Numbered from the stretch's first letter, positions 35,914 through 45,316 are shown. The stretch: DNA of 64,000 bases from Adlercreutzia muris (GCF_008831045.1 NZ_WAJS01000004.1:1-64000); one strand, 5' to 3'. Notes: generated from the letters alone by a model not told the origin. Numbers and translations are program-made.

Positions 35914-36954
35914 GTGGAAGAACTGCTTCAAATCGGATTGGGACTGTTCGGCGGCTTGGCCTTGTTCCTGTATGGCATGAACCTCATGAGCAGCAGCCTG
36001 CAAGAGGCCGCGGGCGAGCGTATGCGCTCCATTCTGGCTGCGGTGACGAAGAATCCGCTGGTGGCGGTGCTCGCCGGCGCTGTGGCCACGGCGGTGCTGC
36101 AAAGCTCGTCGGCCACCACCGTCATGACCATCGGTTTCGTGGCGGCCGGTCTCATGAACCTGCGCCAGGCCATCCCCATCATCATGGGCGCCAACATCGG
36201 CACTACCATTACGGCCCAGATCATCGCCTTCAAGCTGTCCGACTACGTGCTCGGCATCGTGCTCGTGGGCTTCATCGTCATGTCCCTGGCGAAGCAGTCG
36301 AAGGTGAAGCTCACCGGTACGGCCATCTTCGGCTTCGGCCTCTTGTTCCTCGGCATCGACACCATGGGGGCCGTTATGAAGCCCCTGGCCGAGAACCCCG
36401 TGTTCACCGACATGATCGCCCAGGTCACCGGCGTGCCGATTCTGGGGGTGGCGGTGGGTACCATCATGACCCTGGTCGTGCAGAGCTCCAGCGCCACCAT
36501 CGCCGTGCTGCAGAACTTCGCCGCCCAGGCCGGCCCCGACGGTGCCAGCGTCATCGGCCTGGAAGGGGCCCTTCCCATTTTGCTCGGCGACAACCTGGGC
36601 ACTACCATCACGGCTCTTCTGGCCTCTGTCGGCCAGAGCCGCGATGCCAAGCGCGTGGCCCTGTCCCACTGCATCTTCAACCTGTCCGGTTGCCTGCTGT
36701 TCGTGTGGCTCATCGGCCCGGCAGCTTCGGTGGTGGCAGCCCTCACTCCGGGTTCCGAGATCGAGGTCATCGCCCGTCAGATTGCCAACGCGCACACCCT
36801 GTTCAACGTGACCATGACCCTGCTGTGGCTGCCCCTGGTGTCGCTCATGGTGCGCATCGTCATGGCGGTGCTGCCCGACCATCCGCGCCGCCCCCGCCGC
36901 CCGCGCAACCCCGTGGCCGAGACCCCCTTCGCTCCCGACACCGCCGCGGCATAG
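35914..36954 (+). CDS. Na/Pi cotransporter family protein (NptA type)
   Basis: A 346-residue membrane protein with the inverted-repeat plan of Na/Pi cotransporters. QSSSAT occurs at 63-68 and again at 190-195, each followed by a GANIGTTIT or GDNLGTTIT motif, with about eight helices. It should take up phosphate with sodium. It lacks the C-terminal PhoU-like domain of longer relatives and ends in a Pro/Arg-rich tail. It starts at GTG 35914 after AAGGAG. It follows the broken pst genes and a PHO-box-like repeat. Confidence 0.9.
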   Translation: MEELLQIGLGLFGGLALFLYGMNLMSSSLQEAAGERMRSILAAVTKNPLVAVLAGAVATAVLQSSSATTVMTIGFVAAGLMNLRQAIPIIMGANIGTTITAQIIAFKLSDYVLGIVLVGFIVMSLAKQSKVKLTGTAIFGFGLLFLGIDTMGAVMKPLAENPVFTDMIAQVTGVPILGVAVGTIMTLVVQSSSATIAVLQNFAAQAGPDGASVIGLEGALPILLGDNLGTTITALLASVGQSRDAKRVALSHCIFNLSGCLLFVWLIGPAASVVAALTPGSEIEVIARQIANAHTLFNVTMTLLWLPLVSLMVRIVMAVLPDHPRRPRRPRNPVAETPFAPDTAAA

Positions 36955-37013
36955 GCTCTGCAGCGGCCAATGGCCTCGGAATCTGCCACCCTGCGCTTAG
37001 AATCTGCTTCCTG

Positions 37014-37060
37014 GAGGCGAGGCCCCGTCAGCTTATTGACGACTTGGGGCCTCGCCTCTT
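37014..37060 (+). terminator. Rho-independent terminator
   Basis: A 13-bp perfect stem GAGGCGAGGCCCC / GGGGCCTCGCCTC followed by TT. Confidence 0.7.
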
Positions 37061-37112
37061 CCGCGCTGGCGGCATGAGATACAATGCGGCACGCAGACGA
37101 GAAAGGACTCCC

Positions 37113-37844
37113 ATGGCTGCGCCGGCACTCATATATTACGTAGAAGACGATGAGCACATTCGCGATCTGACGAGCTATGCCCTGCGCCACGCCGGCTTCG
37201 AGGTGCGGGCCTTCCCCGATGGATCGGGCTTCATCGAGGCTTGCCGCGAGAAGGCTCCCGCCGCGGCGTTGCTGGACATCATGCTGCCCGGAGAAAGCGG
37301 CCTGAGCCTCGTGCAGCAGCTGCGCGCGAACGCAGCCACCGAGAACATCCCCGTTATGATGCTCACCGCCAAGGGTACCGAGTTCGACAAAGTGTGCGGG
37401 CTCGACGCCGGGGCCGACGATTATCTGGCAAAGCCCTTCGGCATGATGGAGCTCGTCTCGCGGGTGAACGCGCTTCTGCGCCGCGCCGCCCGGCCCGCCC
37501 AGGGAGCGTCGGGCTCTCCGGCTGAGGAACTTGGCTGGCTGTCCTGCGGGGCCATCTCCCTGTCGCCCGAGGCGCGCACGGCCACGGCAGCCGGGGCGGA
37601 GCTGCCCCTGACCCGCAAGGAGTTCGACCTGCTGCGCATTCTTTTGGAGCATAAGGGCCGCGTCCTCACCCGCGAACAGCTGCTCGAGCGGGTGTGGGGC
37701 GTAAGTTTCGTCGGCGAGACGCGAACGGTGGATATGCACGTGAAGACGCTGCGCAAGAAGCTTGCCGCGGCAGCGCCCGGTGCCGAGGAGGCCATCGGCA
37801 CCGTTCGCGGCGTGGGATATCGGATGCGGGAGATCGCACTATGA
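37113..37844 (+). CDS. OmpR/PhoB-family response regulator
   Basis: A 243-residue regulator. The receiver domain has the acidic pair EDD (11-13), phospho-acceptor Asp55 in LLDIMLPG and Lys107 in LAKPFG. The C-terminal winged helix (about 150-240) has LTRKEFDLLRILLEHKGRVL and RTVDMHVKTLRKKL. Together with the kinase downstream it resembles PhoB/PhoR, and the phosphate genes next to it support that role (inference). The ATG at 37113 follows GAAAGGA. The stop overlaps the kinase start (ATGA). Confidence 0.9.
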   Translation: MAAPALIYYVEDDEHIRDLTSYALRHAGFEVRAFPDGSGFIEACREKAPAAALLDIMLPGESGLSLVQQLRANAATENIPVMMLTAKGTEFDKVCGLDAGADDYLAKPFGMMELVSRVNALLRRAARPAQGASGSPAEELGWLSCGAISLSPEARTATAAGAELPLTRKEFDLLRILLEHKGRVLTREQLLERVWGVSFVGETRTVDMHVKTLRKKLAAAAPGAEEAIGTVRGVGYRMREIAL

Positions 37845-38950
37845 GCGAGGTCGAAGGCGCCGGGCGGCCGGAAGCCGTCGATGCCGCAGGTGCCGCTCCC
37901 AGCCTGTCCGGGCGCATTTTGCGGAGTGTCCTTACCTTCACCATCGGGGGCATTGCGCTGCTCACGCTTATGTTCGCGGGCATTTTCTACGCCACGATGA
38001 TGCAGGTGCCCAACTCCGCGGCCGTCATGGCCGACTTCTTCGGCGGCGATTTGACCGTGTGTGTGGTGGCGACGCTCATCGTGGGCGTGGCGCTCGCCTT
38101 TGCTGTGTCCCGTGCGCTGACCGCCAGCATTGTGCGCCCGCTCGACGAGGTGGATCCCGCCGACCCGTGGAAGGTGCCGGTGTACGCCGAGATGCGCCCG
38201 CTGCTCGCCCGTATCGACTCTCAGCAGCGCACCCTGCGGGCCCAGAACGAGGAGCTGGCCCGCGCCGAGAGCCTGCGGCGCGACTTCTCGGCCAACGTGT
38301 CCCACGAGATGAAGACACCCCTCCAGGTGATCTCCGGCTATGCCGAGCTTATGGAGAACGGCCTCGTGCCACCTGAGGACGTGCCGCGGTTCGCCGGGCT
38401 CATCCATCAGGAGTCCCAGGCCATGCGCGCGCTCATCGACGACGTGCTCACGCTCTCGCGCCTCGATGAGCTGCCGCCCGATGCAGCCGTCGTTGCATCC
38501 GTAGAGGTGCTCGGCGTGGCCCAGCGCGCCGCCGGGCGCCTGGCGAAACTCGCCGACGAGCGTGCGATAAGCGTGCAGGTGAAGGGCGCTCCGGTCGCGG
38601 TGATGGGCAACGAGGGGCTCATGGAGCAGATGCTCCACAATCTCATCGAGAACGCCATTCGCTATAACGACGAGGGTGGCCATGTGTGGGTGGAGGTGGA
38701 CGGCTCTTCGGAGGGCGTTACCGTGCGGGTGGCCGACGACGGCCCCGGCATTCCCGAGGCCAAGCGCGAGAAGATCTTCGAGCGTTTCTACCGCCTGGAG
38801 AAGAGCCGCTCGAAGGAAACCGGTGGCACGGGCTTGGGCCTGGCCATCGTGAAGCACGGTGCCCAGCGTCACGGAGGCACCATCGAGGTCGGCGGCAAGG
38901 AAGGCGAGGGCGCTACCTTCACCCTCCGCTTCCCGGCAACGGCTGATTAG
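37841..38950 (+). CDS. PhoR-like sensor histidine kinase
   Basis: A 369-residue membrane kinase. Two helices (about 27-52 and 69-93) flank a very short extracytoplasmic loop. A short linker leads to the dimerisation domain with SHEMKTP (His155), then an ATPase domain with N box NLIENAIRYND, DDGPGIP, the F box and GGTGLGLAIVKHG. The small outer loop suggests it does not bind a ligand itself and may take a signal from a transporter, as PhoR does. It overlaps the response regulator by 4 bases. Confidence 0.9.
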   Translation: MSEVEGAGRPEAVDAAGAAPSLSGRILRSVLTFTIGGIALLTLMFAGIFYATMMQVPNSAAVMADFFGGDLTVCVVATLIVGVALAFAVSRALTASIVRPLDEVDPADPWKVPVYAEMRPLLARIDSQQRTLRAQNEELARAESLRRDFSANVSHEMKTPLQVISGYAELMENGLVPPEDVPRFAGLIHQESQAMRALIDDVLTLSRLDELPPDAAVVASVEVLGVAQRAAGRLAKLADERAISVQVKGAPVAVMGNEGLMEQMLHNLIENAIRYNDEGGHVWVEVDGSSEGVTVRVADDGPGIPEAKREKIFERFYRLEKSRSKETGGTGLGLAIVKHGAQRHGGTIEVGGKEGEGATFTLRFPATAD

Positions 38951-39010
38951 CGAGGCGCCGGCGGGTTTTTCGCGACTGCCCTTCCCTGCTGCGAGAACCC
39001 ATGTTGCCCT

Positions 39011-39046
39011 GATAGTGAAATTTCCATTTCACTATCATTTCACTAT
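39011..39046. repeat. Inverted repeat with an extra half-unit between convergent genes
   Basis: GATAGTGAAAT and ATTTCACTATC form a perfect 11-bp stem with a 4-base centre, followed directly by a third ATTTCACTAT and TTTTG. It lies between the ends of the kinase gene and nrdG, so a bidirectional terminator is likely. The AT-rich stem is unlike the GC-rich terminators nearby. Confidence 0.5.
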
Positions 39047-39075
39047 TTTGAGAGTGCGGCAATAGCCGAGGCTCT

Positions 39076-39702
39076 CTACCAGTTCGAGGGCTTCTCCAGG
39101 TTGAAGTCGGTGGGCTGCCAGAGGGTGACGCTGCCCGTGCGGCGGGTGGCAGGTACGTCGATGAGGCGCTGGTTGGAAGAGCCGCACCATTTCAGCTCCA
39201 AGGACTTGCGGGACTCCACAAAGGGGCCGTCCACCAGCACGTCGATGGCATCCAGCAAATCTCCCACGGCCAGATCGGCGGCAATGCCCGCGGCGAGCGC
39301 CTCCCCGGCCAGGCCGGCTTCTTCGCGCCGCGTGCGTTCGGTGCGAGCCGCCTCCGCTCGGCGCAGCAGGTCCTCGTACAGGTACCCCGTGAATGACCAC
39401 ACGCCGTAGCCTCGCTCCTTCAGCGCGCGGGCCAGCACGGCACAGGCCTCCGGTTGCTCGAAGGGCTCGCCGCCCGAGAGGGTCACATCGTGCACGAGGC
39501 CATTGGCCTCGATGTCGGCCAGCAGGTCGCTGATGGCCGTGACGGTGCCGCCTTCGGCCGGCTGGCTGTCGGGGTTGTGGCATCCCGGGCAGCCGTGGGA
39601 GCAGCCCTGCACGAACACGGCATAGCGCAACCCCGGCCCGTCCACAATGGAATCGGGCACGGTGCCGAACAGAGATATGGTCAGGTCGTTCACGTCGCTC
39701 AT
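39076..39702 (-). CDS. nrdG: Anaerobic ribonucleotide reductase activating protein
   Basis: A 208-residue radical-SAM activase that installs the glycyl radical in NrdD. The 4Fe-4S motif is CSHGCPGC (Cys34, Cys38, Cys41), followed by a GGEPFEQ motif. It is longer than E. coli NrdG (154), with an insertion after about residue 100 rich in Ala, Arg and Glu. The ATG at 39702 has GCGAGGA before it; 39717 is the alternative. It is not in an operon with nrdD, and I see no clear NrdR box in front of it. Confidence 0.92.
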   Translation of the reverse strand: MSDVNDLTISLFGTVPDSIVDGPGLRYAVFVQGCSHGCPGCHNPDSQPAEGGTVTAISDLLADIEANGLVHDVTLSGGEPFEQPEACAVLARALKERGYGVWSFTGYLYEDLLRRAEAARTERTRREEAGLAGEALAAGIAADLAVGDLLDAIDVLVDGPFVESRKSLELKWCGSSNQRLIDVPATRRTGSVTLWQPTDFNLEKPSNW

Positions 39703-40014
39703 AGGGTCCTCGCTCATCGTGCGGGCCTCGCAGCCCGAGGCGCCTGTATCGGTTACGGGCCACCATTATAGGCTGCGCGGGCACCTCGTGTTCCGCAATA
39801 CAAAGACGGCACGAAACCGTCGCCTCCACCTTGCCTACCTTGCCGCACGGCGCCGCCCTACTGCGGAGGCTGCCTGCATCGGCTGTCCGCCCCGTTTGCT
39901 GTGACGATTGCGTAAGGTTGGGGGCTTGTTGACCCCGCGACCAATGGTTTGTGGCAAAATGAGCCGATGTGCATTTAGTCGCAGCTTAAACATGGTAGAA
40001 ACAAGGAGAAGCAC
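39703..40014. other. Divergent promoter region of nrdG and fhaA
   Basis: A 312-base region without a gene. TTGACC (around 39930) and CAAAAT (around 39955) before fhaA are a weak promoter candidate with a long spacer. No clear operator is seen. Confidence 0.3.
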
Positions 40015-40884
40015 ATGGGACTCCTCTCAAGGTTCGAGGGCAAAATGGAAGACACCGTGGAAGGTGCCGCCGACCGCATGGGCGCGGCTCCGCTGTCTCC
40101 CGTGCAGATTGCCAAGAAGGCCGAGAAGCAGATGCGCCGCGAGAAGATGGTCGGCGCAGGCAAGCAGTATGCTCCCACCCTGTACACCGTGCTCGTGAAC
40201 GCCGACGACGATCGGCGCCTGCTGGGCTATTACCCCACGCTGGCCGGCGAGACCGAGACGTACCTGTCCGCTAAGGCCGCTGAGTCGGGACTCGTCATGG
40301 ACGGGCAGCCCCTCGTGCGCTTCATCGTGGACGACGATTTGCGCCACGGCAAGTTCGACGTTATTGCCGAGATGGTGGCCTCTCCCTTGGTCGAGCAGCT
40401 GCGCCAGGAGGAATACGCCCGCTACGGCATTCTGAACCAGGGCGGTCGTCCCCAGGCCGCCGCGCCCATGGCTCCGGTCGCCGGTTACGGCTATCAGGCG
40501 CCGGCCCCCGCGCCGGCCCCCGCCGCTCCCCAGACCATGGACTTCAACGCGGCCCCTGCCGATTATGGCTACGACGAGTACCTGGCCGACGACGAGCCGC
40601 GCCAGGCCTATATCTACGACATCACCAACGACCGTGCCTTCACCCTTCCCGGCGACGCAGAGACCATCGGGCGCGAGTCGAAGAACGATATCGTCATTCC
40701 CGACATCAACGTGTCTCGCGTCCATGCGGAAATCCGCCAGGACGAGTCCGGCGCGTGGATTCTCACCGACCTGGGATCCACCAACGGCACCTTCGTGAAC
40801 GGCCGCCAGATCAAGTCCGCGGCCCTTTCCGATGCCGACCGCATTATCGTGGGCACCACCAACCTCGAATTCCAGCTCATCTAG
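40015..40884 (+). CDS. fhaA: FHA-domain protein FhaA (DUF3662-FHA)
   Basis: A 289-residue cytoplasmic protein. The N-terminal DUF3662 domain (1-130) is followed by an Ala/Pro linker with repeated PAPAPA. A C-terminal FHA domain (about 200-289) has IGRESKNDIVIPD, SRVHAEI and LGSTNGTFVNG. FHA domains bind phosphothreonine. In mycobacteria FhaA is a partner of PknB and the MurJ/peptidoglycan machinery. It is the first gene of the fhaA-fhaB-pstP-rodA/pbpA-pknB cluster. AAGGAGAAG precedes the ATG. Confidence 0.9.
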   Translation: MGLLSRFEGKMEDTVEGAADRMGAAPLSPVQIAKKAEKQMRREKMVGAGKQYAPTLYTVLVNADDDRRLLGYYPTLAGETETYLSAKAAESGLVMDGQPLVRFIVDDDLRHGKFDVIAEMVASPLVEQLRQEEYARYGILNQGGRPQAAAPMAPVAGYGYQAPAPAPAPAAPQTMDFNAAPADYGYDEYLADDEPRQAYIYDITNDRAFTLPGDAETIGRESKNDIVIPDINVSRVHAEIRQDESGAWILTDLGSTNGTFVNGRQIKSAALSDADRIIVGTTNLEFQLI

Positions 40885-40923
40885 CCGCGCGTCCGCGGCC
40901 ATTCGAGCTAAGGAGGATTTCCG

Positions 40924-41337
40924 GTGATCGATCTCGTACTGCTCATAGCGCGCCTACTGTTCGTGGCGCTGCTCTATCTGTTCCTGTTCGCCATCATGCG
41001 CACGGGCATCGGCATGGTAAAGGGCTCCCGTAAGAAGGAGCGCTCCTGGACCGTATCGGTGGAACGCGGCCCCAAGGAGCTGCGCGGCGTGTCCATTGCG
41101 GTGCACGGCCCCGTTATCGTGGGGCGCTCGCCGGGGGCCGACATCGTCATCGGCGCCGGCTACGTGTCGGGGCGCCACGCGCGCTTCCAGCTCATGGGCC
41201 AGAACCTCTTCGTAGAGGATTTGGGCTCGAAGAACGGCACGGCGGTGAACGGCCGGCCCGTCCACGACCCGGTGGCCCTGCGGGACAAGGATCTCGTGAC
41301 CATCGGTGACGTTGACATGCGCGTGAGGAACCAGTAA
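40924..41337 (+). CDS. fhaB: FHA-domain protein FhaB
   Basis: A 137-residue protein with one N-terminal membrane helix (about 1-22) and a C-terminal FHA domain (VGRSPGADIVIG, SGRHARF, LGSKNGTAVNG). It is the standard second gene of the actinobacterial kinase/cell-wall cluster and a likely PknB-phosphorylated scaffold. It starts at GTG 40924 after AAGGAGG. The stop overlaps the next start by one base (TAATG). Confidence 0.88.
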   Translation: MIDLVLLIARLLFVALLYLFLFAIMRTGIGMVKGSRKKERSWTVSVERGPKELRGVSIAVHGPVIVGRSPGADIVIGAGYVSGRHARFQLMGQNLFVEDLGSKNGTAVNGRPVHDPVALRDKDLVTIGDVDMRVRNQ

Positions 41338-42440
41338 TGGCGAAGGTCAAGGGTCGTAAGAAGGTTCAGACGCCGTTCGGCAGCCGCACCGATGTGGGCT
41401 GCGTGCGCGACCATAACGAAGACTCCCTGGTGGTGGCTCCGCCGCTGTACGTGGTATGCGACGGTATGGGCGGTCACGCCGCCGGCGAGGTGGCCTCCGA
41501 GATCGCCGTGGACGTGATTGCCCGCAGCGCCCCGGAGCATGCCGACGCGAGCGCCCTGGGCCAAGCGGTGGAAGAGGCGAACCTCGCCATCATCAAGGCC
41601 GCCCGGGAAGGGATGGGCCGGGCCGGCATGGGCTGCACCTGCACCGCCGCAATCTTGGAGAAGGAGCGCCTCGTTATTGCCCAGGTGGGCGATTCCCGGG
41701 CCTACCTTCTGCACCACGGCAAGCTCCAGCAGCTCACCCGCGACCATTCCCTTGTGGCCGACCTCATCGAGGCCGGGCAGATCACCGAGGTCGAGGCTCG
41801 GGTGCATCCCCAGCGCTCGGTCATCACCCGGGCCCTGGGCAGCGATCCGCGCACACAGCCCGACCTGTTCGAGATCAATGTGGAGGCGGGTGATCGCCTG
41901 CTTCTGTGCTCCGACGGCCTGTCCACGATGCTGGAAGACCCAGAGATCGAGAAGATTCTCGTCAGCGCGAGCGACCCTCAGCGCTGCGCGGCCCAGCTGG
42001 TGAACGAGGCCAACGGCCTGGGGGGCTACGACAACGTGACCGTCATCGTGGTGGATGTGACCGGCCTGGCCGAGCAGCGCCGCCGCAAGATGACCCGCCG
42101 CTCGCGCGTGACGGCTGCCATGCTCATCCTGCTGCTCGTGGGTATCCTGGCCGGCTGCGGCTACGGGTTCAACTACCTGGCGAGCAATGCCGCCTACCTG
42201 GTGGAGCAAGAGGGGAAGGTGGCCATTTACCAGGGCGTTCCCGGTGAGCTGTTCGGGTTTACGGCCCACAAGCTCGTCCGCGTGACGGACGTGGCCGTGG
42301 ACGATTTGCAGCCGGGGGTGGCGAACCGCCTGCGCGAGGAGACCATCAAGGTGGCGAGCGTGGACGATGCCGAGCACCTCGTGGCCGAATACGAGGCCGA
42401 CATTGCCGGCCGCACGCCCGACGACGGCGCCGTGAGGTGA
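41337..42440 (+). CDS. pstP: PP2C-family Ser/Thr phosphatase (PstP/Stp)
   Basis: A 367-residue phosphatase. The catalytic domain (about 15-245) has the PP2C metal motifs: DVGCVRDHNEDS, VCDGMGGHAAGE, VGDSRAYLL, LLLCSDGL and GGYDNVTVI. One helix follows (about 260-283), then an extracytoplasmic tail. It reverses PknB phosphorylation at the inner face of the membrane. It is translationally coupled to fhaB (one-base overlap) and lies 7 bases from the SEDS-PBP gene. Confidence 0.93.
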   Translation: MAKVKGRKKVQTPFGSRTDVGCVRDHNEDSLVVAPPLYVVCDGMGGHAAGEVASEIAVDVIARSAPEHADASALGQAVEEANLAIIKAAREGMGRAGMGCTCTAAILEKERLVIAQVGDSRAYLLHHGKLQQLTRDHSLVADLIEAGQITEVEARVHPQRSVITRALGSDPRTQPDLFEINVEAGDRLLLCSDGLSTMLEDPEIEKILVSASDPQRCAAQLVNEANGLGGYDNVTVIVVDVTGLAEQRRRKMTRRSRVTAAMLILLLVGILAGCGYGFNYLASNAAYLVEQEGKVAIYQGVPGELFGFTAHKLVRVTDVAVDDLQPGVANRLREETIKVASVDDAEHLVAEYEADIAGRTPDDGAVR

Positions 42441-42447
42441 TGGCCCC

Positions 42448-45234
42448 GTGACGCGCCGCAACATCGAGCTTTTGCTCCTGGTCATCGCTTCGCCTATCGT
42501 CATCGTCCTCTTCGCGATGATGGTGGTGACCGGCGGCCAGGAACTATCTGTGAACACCCTGGGCGTACCCCTGGGCATCTTCGCCGCCTTCGTGGTGGCC
42601 CACATTGCCGTGCGCTGGCTCGCTCCGGCGGCCGACCCGGCCATCTTGCCCATATCCTTCGCCCTGTCGGGCATCGGCATCGCCTTTGTGACCCGCATTG
42701 TGCCGGATCTGGCCGTGCGCCAGGTGATCTGGCTCTTCGCGGCCGTGGCGGTTATGGTGGCGGTGCTGGCCCTCGTGCGCAATCTGGACAAGCTCGCCAA
42801 CTACAAGTACACCCTCATGATCGTGGGCATTTTGCTGCTGCTCTCGCCCATGCTGCCGGTCATCGGCGAGGAGTCGGGCGGCGGCCAGCTGTGGCTGCGA
42901 CTGGGCCCCTTCTCCTTCCAGCCGGGCGAGATCGCGAAGATCCTCATCGTGTTCTTCATCGCGGCCTACCTGGCGGCTAACCGGGAGATGCTCTCGGTGT
43001 TCACCCAGAAGGTGGGCCCGCTGCATCTGCCGAGCCTGCCGACGTTGTTGCCTCTCATCGTCATGTGGGCCCTCGCCTTTGTCGTCGTGGTGCTGGAGAA
43101 GGACCTCGGCCTGGCCCTCGTGCTGTTCTCCGTGTTCGTTATCATGCTGTATGTGGCCACGGGCAAGAAGCTCTATCTGGTGGCCTCCATCGGCCTGGCG
43201 GCCATTGCCGCCGTGGCCCTCTACTTCATGATGGGCCACGTGCAGACCCGTGTGAGCATCTGGCTCGATCCCTTCGCGGCGGCCCAGGGCGGCGGCTTCC
43301 AGCTGGTGCAGTCGCTCTTCTCCATGGCCGACGGCGACCTGTTCGGCACCGGCATCGGCCGGGGCATGGGCGGCGAACCGGTGGCCGCAGGCGGTATTCC
43401 CGTGGCCGAGAGCGACTTCATCTTCCCGGTCATCGCCGAGGAGGCAGGGCTCATGGGCGCTGCCGGCCTGCTGCTTCTGTACCTGTGCTTCGCCATCCGC
43501 GGCATCGTGACCGCGGCCCGGGCGAAGTCCGATGTCAGCTCGTTCGTGGCCGTGGGCCTCACGTCCATCATCGTGCTCCAGGCTTTCATCATCGTCGGCG
43601 GCGTCACGCGCCTCATTCCCCTGACAGGCATCACGCTGCCCTTCGTCAGTCAGGGCGGTTCGTCCCTCATCGCCAGCTTCATGATCGTGGCCTTCCTGCT
43701 GCGCTGCGGCGACGAGGGCACCGGCGTGGGCGAGGAAATGCGCCAAACCGGAGCGATCGGTTCTCACGGGGCCGATGCGGTGCTCGGGCGTGTGGCCCTG
43801 GGCAAGCGGCTGACCGGCACCATGATGATCTTTTCGCTGCTGTTCGCCGTATTGGTGGCCAACCTCACCTACCTTATGATCATCAAGGCGCCCGAGTACC
43901 AGAACATGCCGAGCAACAACCACACCATCGCCCGCGAGGCCCAGATGGAGCGCGGCACCATTTCCACCGTGGACGGCACCGTGCTCGCCCAGTCGGTGCG
44001 CCAGGAAGACGGCAGCTACCAACGCGAGTACCCGGCTGGTACCCTGGCGGCCCACATCGTGGGCTACGCTTCGCAGAAGTTCGGCACCGCCGGCATCGAG
44101 GCGGCTTACAACGACGCCTTGCGCGGCGAGCAGAACTTCGCCAGCTTCACCGACGTGGTGAACTCGCTGGCGGGCATCCAGACCAAGGGCAATGACGTTG
44201 CCCTGACCATAGACTCCCGTATTCAGCAGGCGGCGCAGGATGCCCTGGAAGGCCAGGTGGGAGCCGTGGTGGCCATGAATCCCGAGACCGGCGCCGTCTA
44301 CGCCCTGGCATCCTCGCCCACCTACGACGCGGCCGACTACGAGACGCTGCTCACGGCCGCGGCCGAGGGCGATGGGAACGATTCATCCGAGCTGTACAAC
44401 CGTGCCACCCAGGCGCTCTATGCCCCCGGTTCCACCTTCAAGATGGTCACCCTGGCCGCCGCCCTCCAGGACGGCATCGCCAAGGCCGATAGCGAGTACG
44501 ACTCGCCCGGCGAGATGGAGATCGGCAACGCGCCCGTGACCAATGTGAAGAAGCGCTCCTACGGCAAGATCACCCTGGCCCAGGCCATGTGGTACTCCTC
44601 CAACACCGTGTTCGGGCAGGTAGGCGTGCAGCTAGGCAGCGATCTGCTCGTGAACATGGCCTGCAGCTTCGGCTTCAACGAGGCTATCAACTTCGATCTG
44701 CCCTTAGCCACGTCGCTCATGCCCGATCCCGCCGAGATGACCGAGTGGGAGACCGCTTGGGCCGCTTGCGGCGAGCCGGTGGGCGAGCACGAGAGCCCGG
44801 CCGGGCCCCAGGCTACAGTGATGCAGATGTGCCTGGTGGGCTGCGCCATCGCCAACGAGGGCGCCATCATGCAGCCCTACCTGGTGGACGGTATCTACAA
44901 CGCCAACGGCGAGCGCGGCTTCACCCCGCTGCCCGTGAAGCTGAAGCAGGCCATCGACCCCAAGACGGCGGAGGCGGAAATCGAGGTCATGAAGGGGGTC
45001 GTGGTCGAGGGCACTGGCGGGAAGGCCGCCATCGACGGTGTGGAGGTGGCCGGCAAGACCGGCACCCACGAGCGCGGCGACGGCGACGACGACAGTTGGT
45101 TCGTGGGGCTTGCCCCCGCCGATGACCCGCAGGTCGTGGTGGCTGTGGCCATTGAGCGCGGCGAATCGGGCGCGGGGGCCCAGGCAGCCCATGACGTTAT
45201 GGAGACGGCTCTCGAAGTGGCGGGGGTGCTGTAG
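42448..45234 (+). CDS. SEDS glycosyltransferase-penicillin-binding protein fusion (RodA-PbpA)
   Basis: One 928-residue polypeptide combines both halves of a peptidoglycan synthase. Residues 1-430 are a RodA/FtsW SEDS protein (about 10 helices; LRLGPFSFQPGE, GIGRGMGG, FIFPVIAEEAG, PFVSQGGSSL). A cytoplasmic linker (about 430-455) leads into the PBP membrane helix. A class B transpeptidase domain follows, with STFK (Ser662, Lys665), SSN (717-719) and KTG (870-872). It replaces the separate rodA and pbpA of the usual cluster. Both N-termini being cytoplasmic makes the topology consistent. It starts at GTG 42448. Confidence 0.95.
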   Translation: MTRRNIELLLLVIASPIVIVLFAMMVVTGGQELSVNTLGVPLGIFAAFVVAHIAVRWLAPAADPAILPISFALSGIGIAFVTRIVPDLAVRQVIWLFAAVAVMVAVLALVRNLDKLANYKYTLMIVGILLLLSPMLPVIGEESGGGQLWLRLGPFSFQPGEIAKILIVFFIAAYLAANREMLSVFTQKVGPLHLPSLPTLLPLIVMWALAFVVVVLEKDLGLALVLFSVFVIMLYVATGKKLYLVASIGLAAIAAVALYFMMGHVQTRVSIWLDPFAAAQGGGFQLVQSLFSMADGDLFGTGIGRGMGGEPVAAGGIPVAESDFIFPVIAEEAGLMGAAGLLLLYLCFAIRGIVTAARAKSDVSSFVAVGLTSIIVLQAFIIVGGVTRLIPLTGITLPFVSQGGSSLIASFMIVAFLLRCGDEGTGVGEEMRQTGAIGSHGADAVLGRVALGKRLTGTMMIFSLLFAVLVANLTYLMIIKAPEYQNMPSNNHTIAREAQMERGTISTVDGTVLAQSVRQEDGSYQREYPAGTLAAHIVGYASQKFGTAGIEAAYNDALRGEQNFASFTDVVNSLAGIQTKGNDVALTIDSRIQQAAQDALEGQVGAVVAMNPETGAVYALASSPTYDAADYETLLTAAAEGDGNDSSELYNRATQALYAPGSTFKMVTLAAALQDGIAKADSEYDSPGEMEIGNAPVTNVKKRSYGKITLAQAMWYSSNTVFGQVGVQLGSDLLVNMACSFGFNEAINFDLPLATSLMPDPAEMTEWETAWAACGEPVGEHESPAGPQATVMQMCLVGCAIANEGAIMQPYLVDGIYNANGERGFTPLPVKLKQAIDPKTAEAEIEVMKGVVVEGTGGKAAIDGVEVAGKTGTHERGDGDDDSWFVGLAPADDPQVVVAVAIERGESGAGAQAAHDVMETALEVAGVL

Positions 45235-45316
45235 TACAATGGCTAGACTCATACGAGTCCGCATCGAAACGCAAACGCAAACGCACTAGCACGTGGAACG
45301 TTAAGGAGTAGCAATA

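Noticed and set aside
37014-37060. Long hairpin before the response regulator as a riboswitch
   Set aside because: Simple single stem with no conserved core; it fits a terminator of the Na/Pi cotransporter.
42544-44055. 503-codon leftward frame inside the SEDS-PBP gene
   Set aside because: Composition is typical of antisense, and the sense strand carries complete family motifs.
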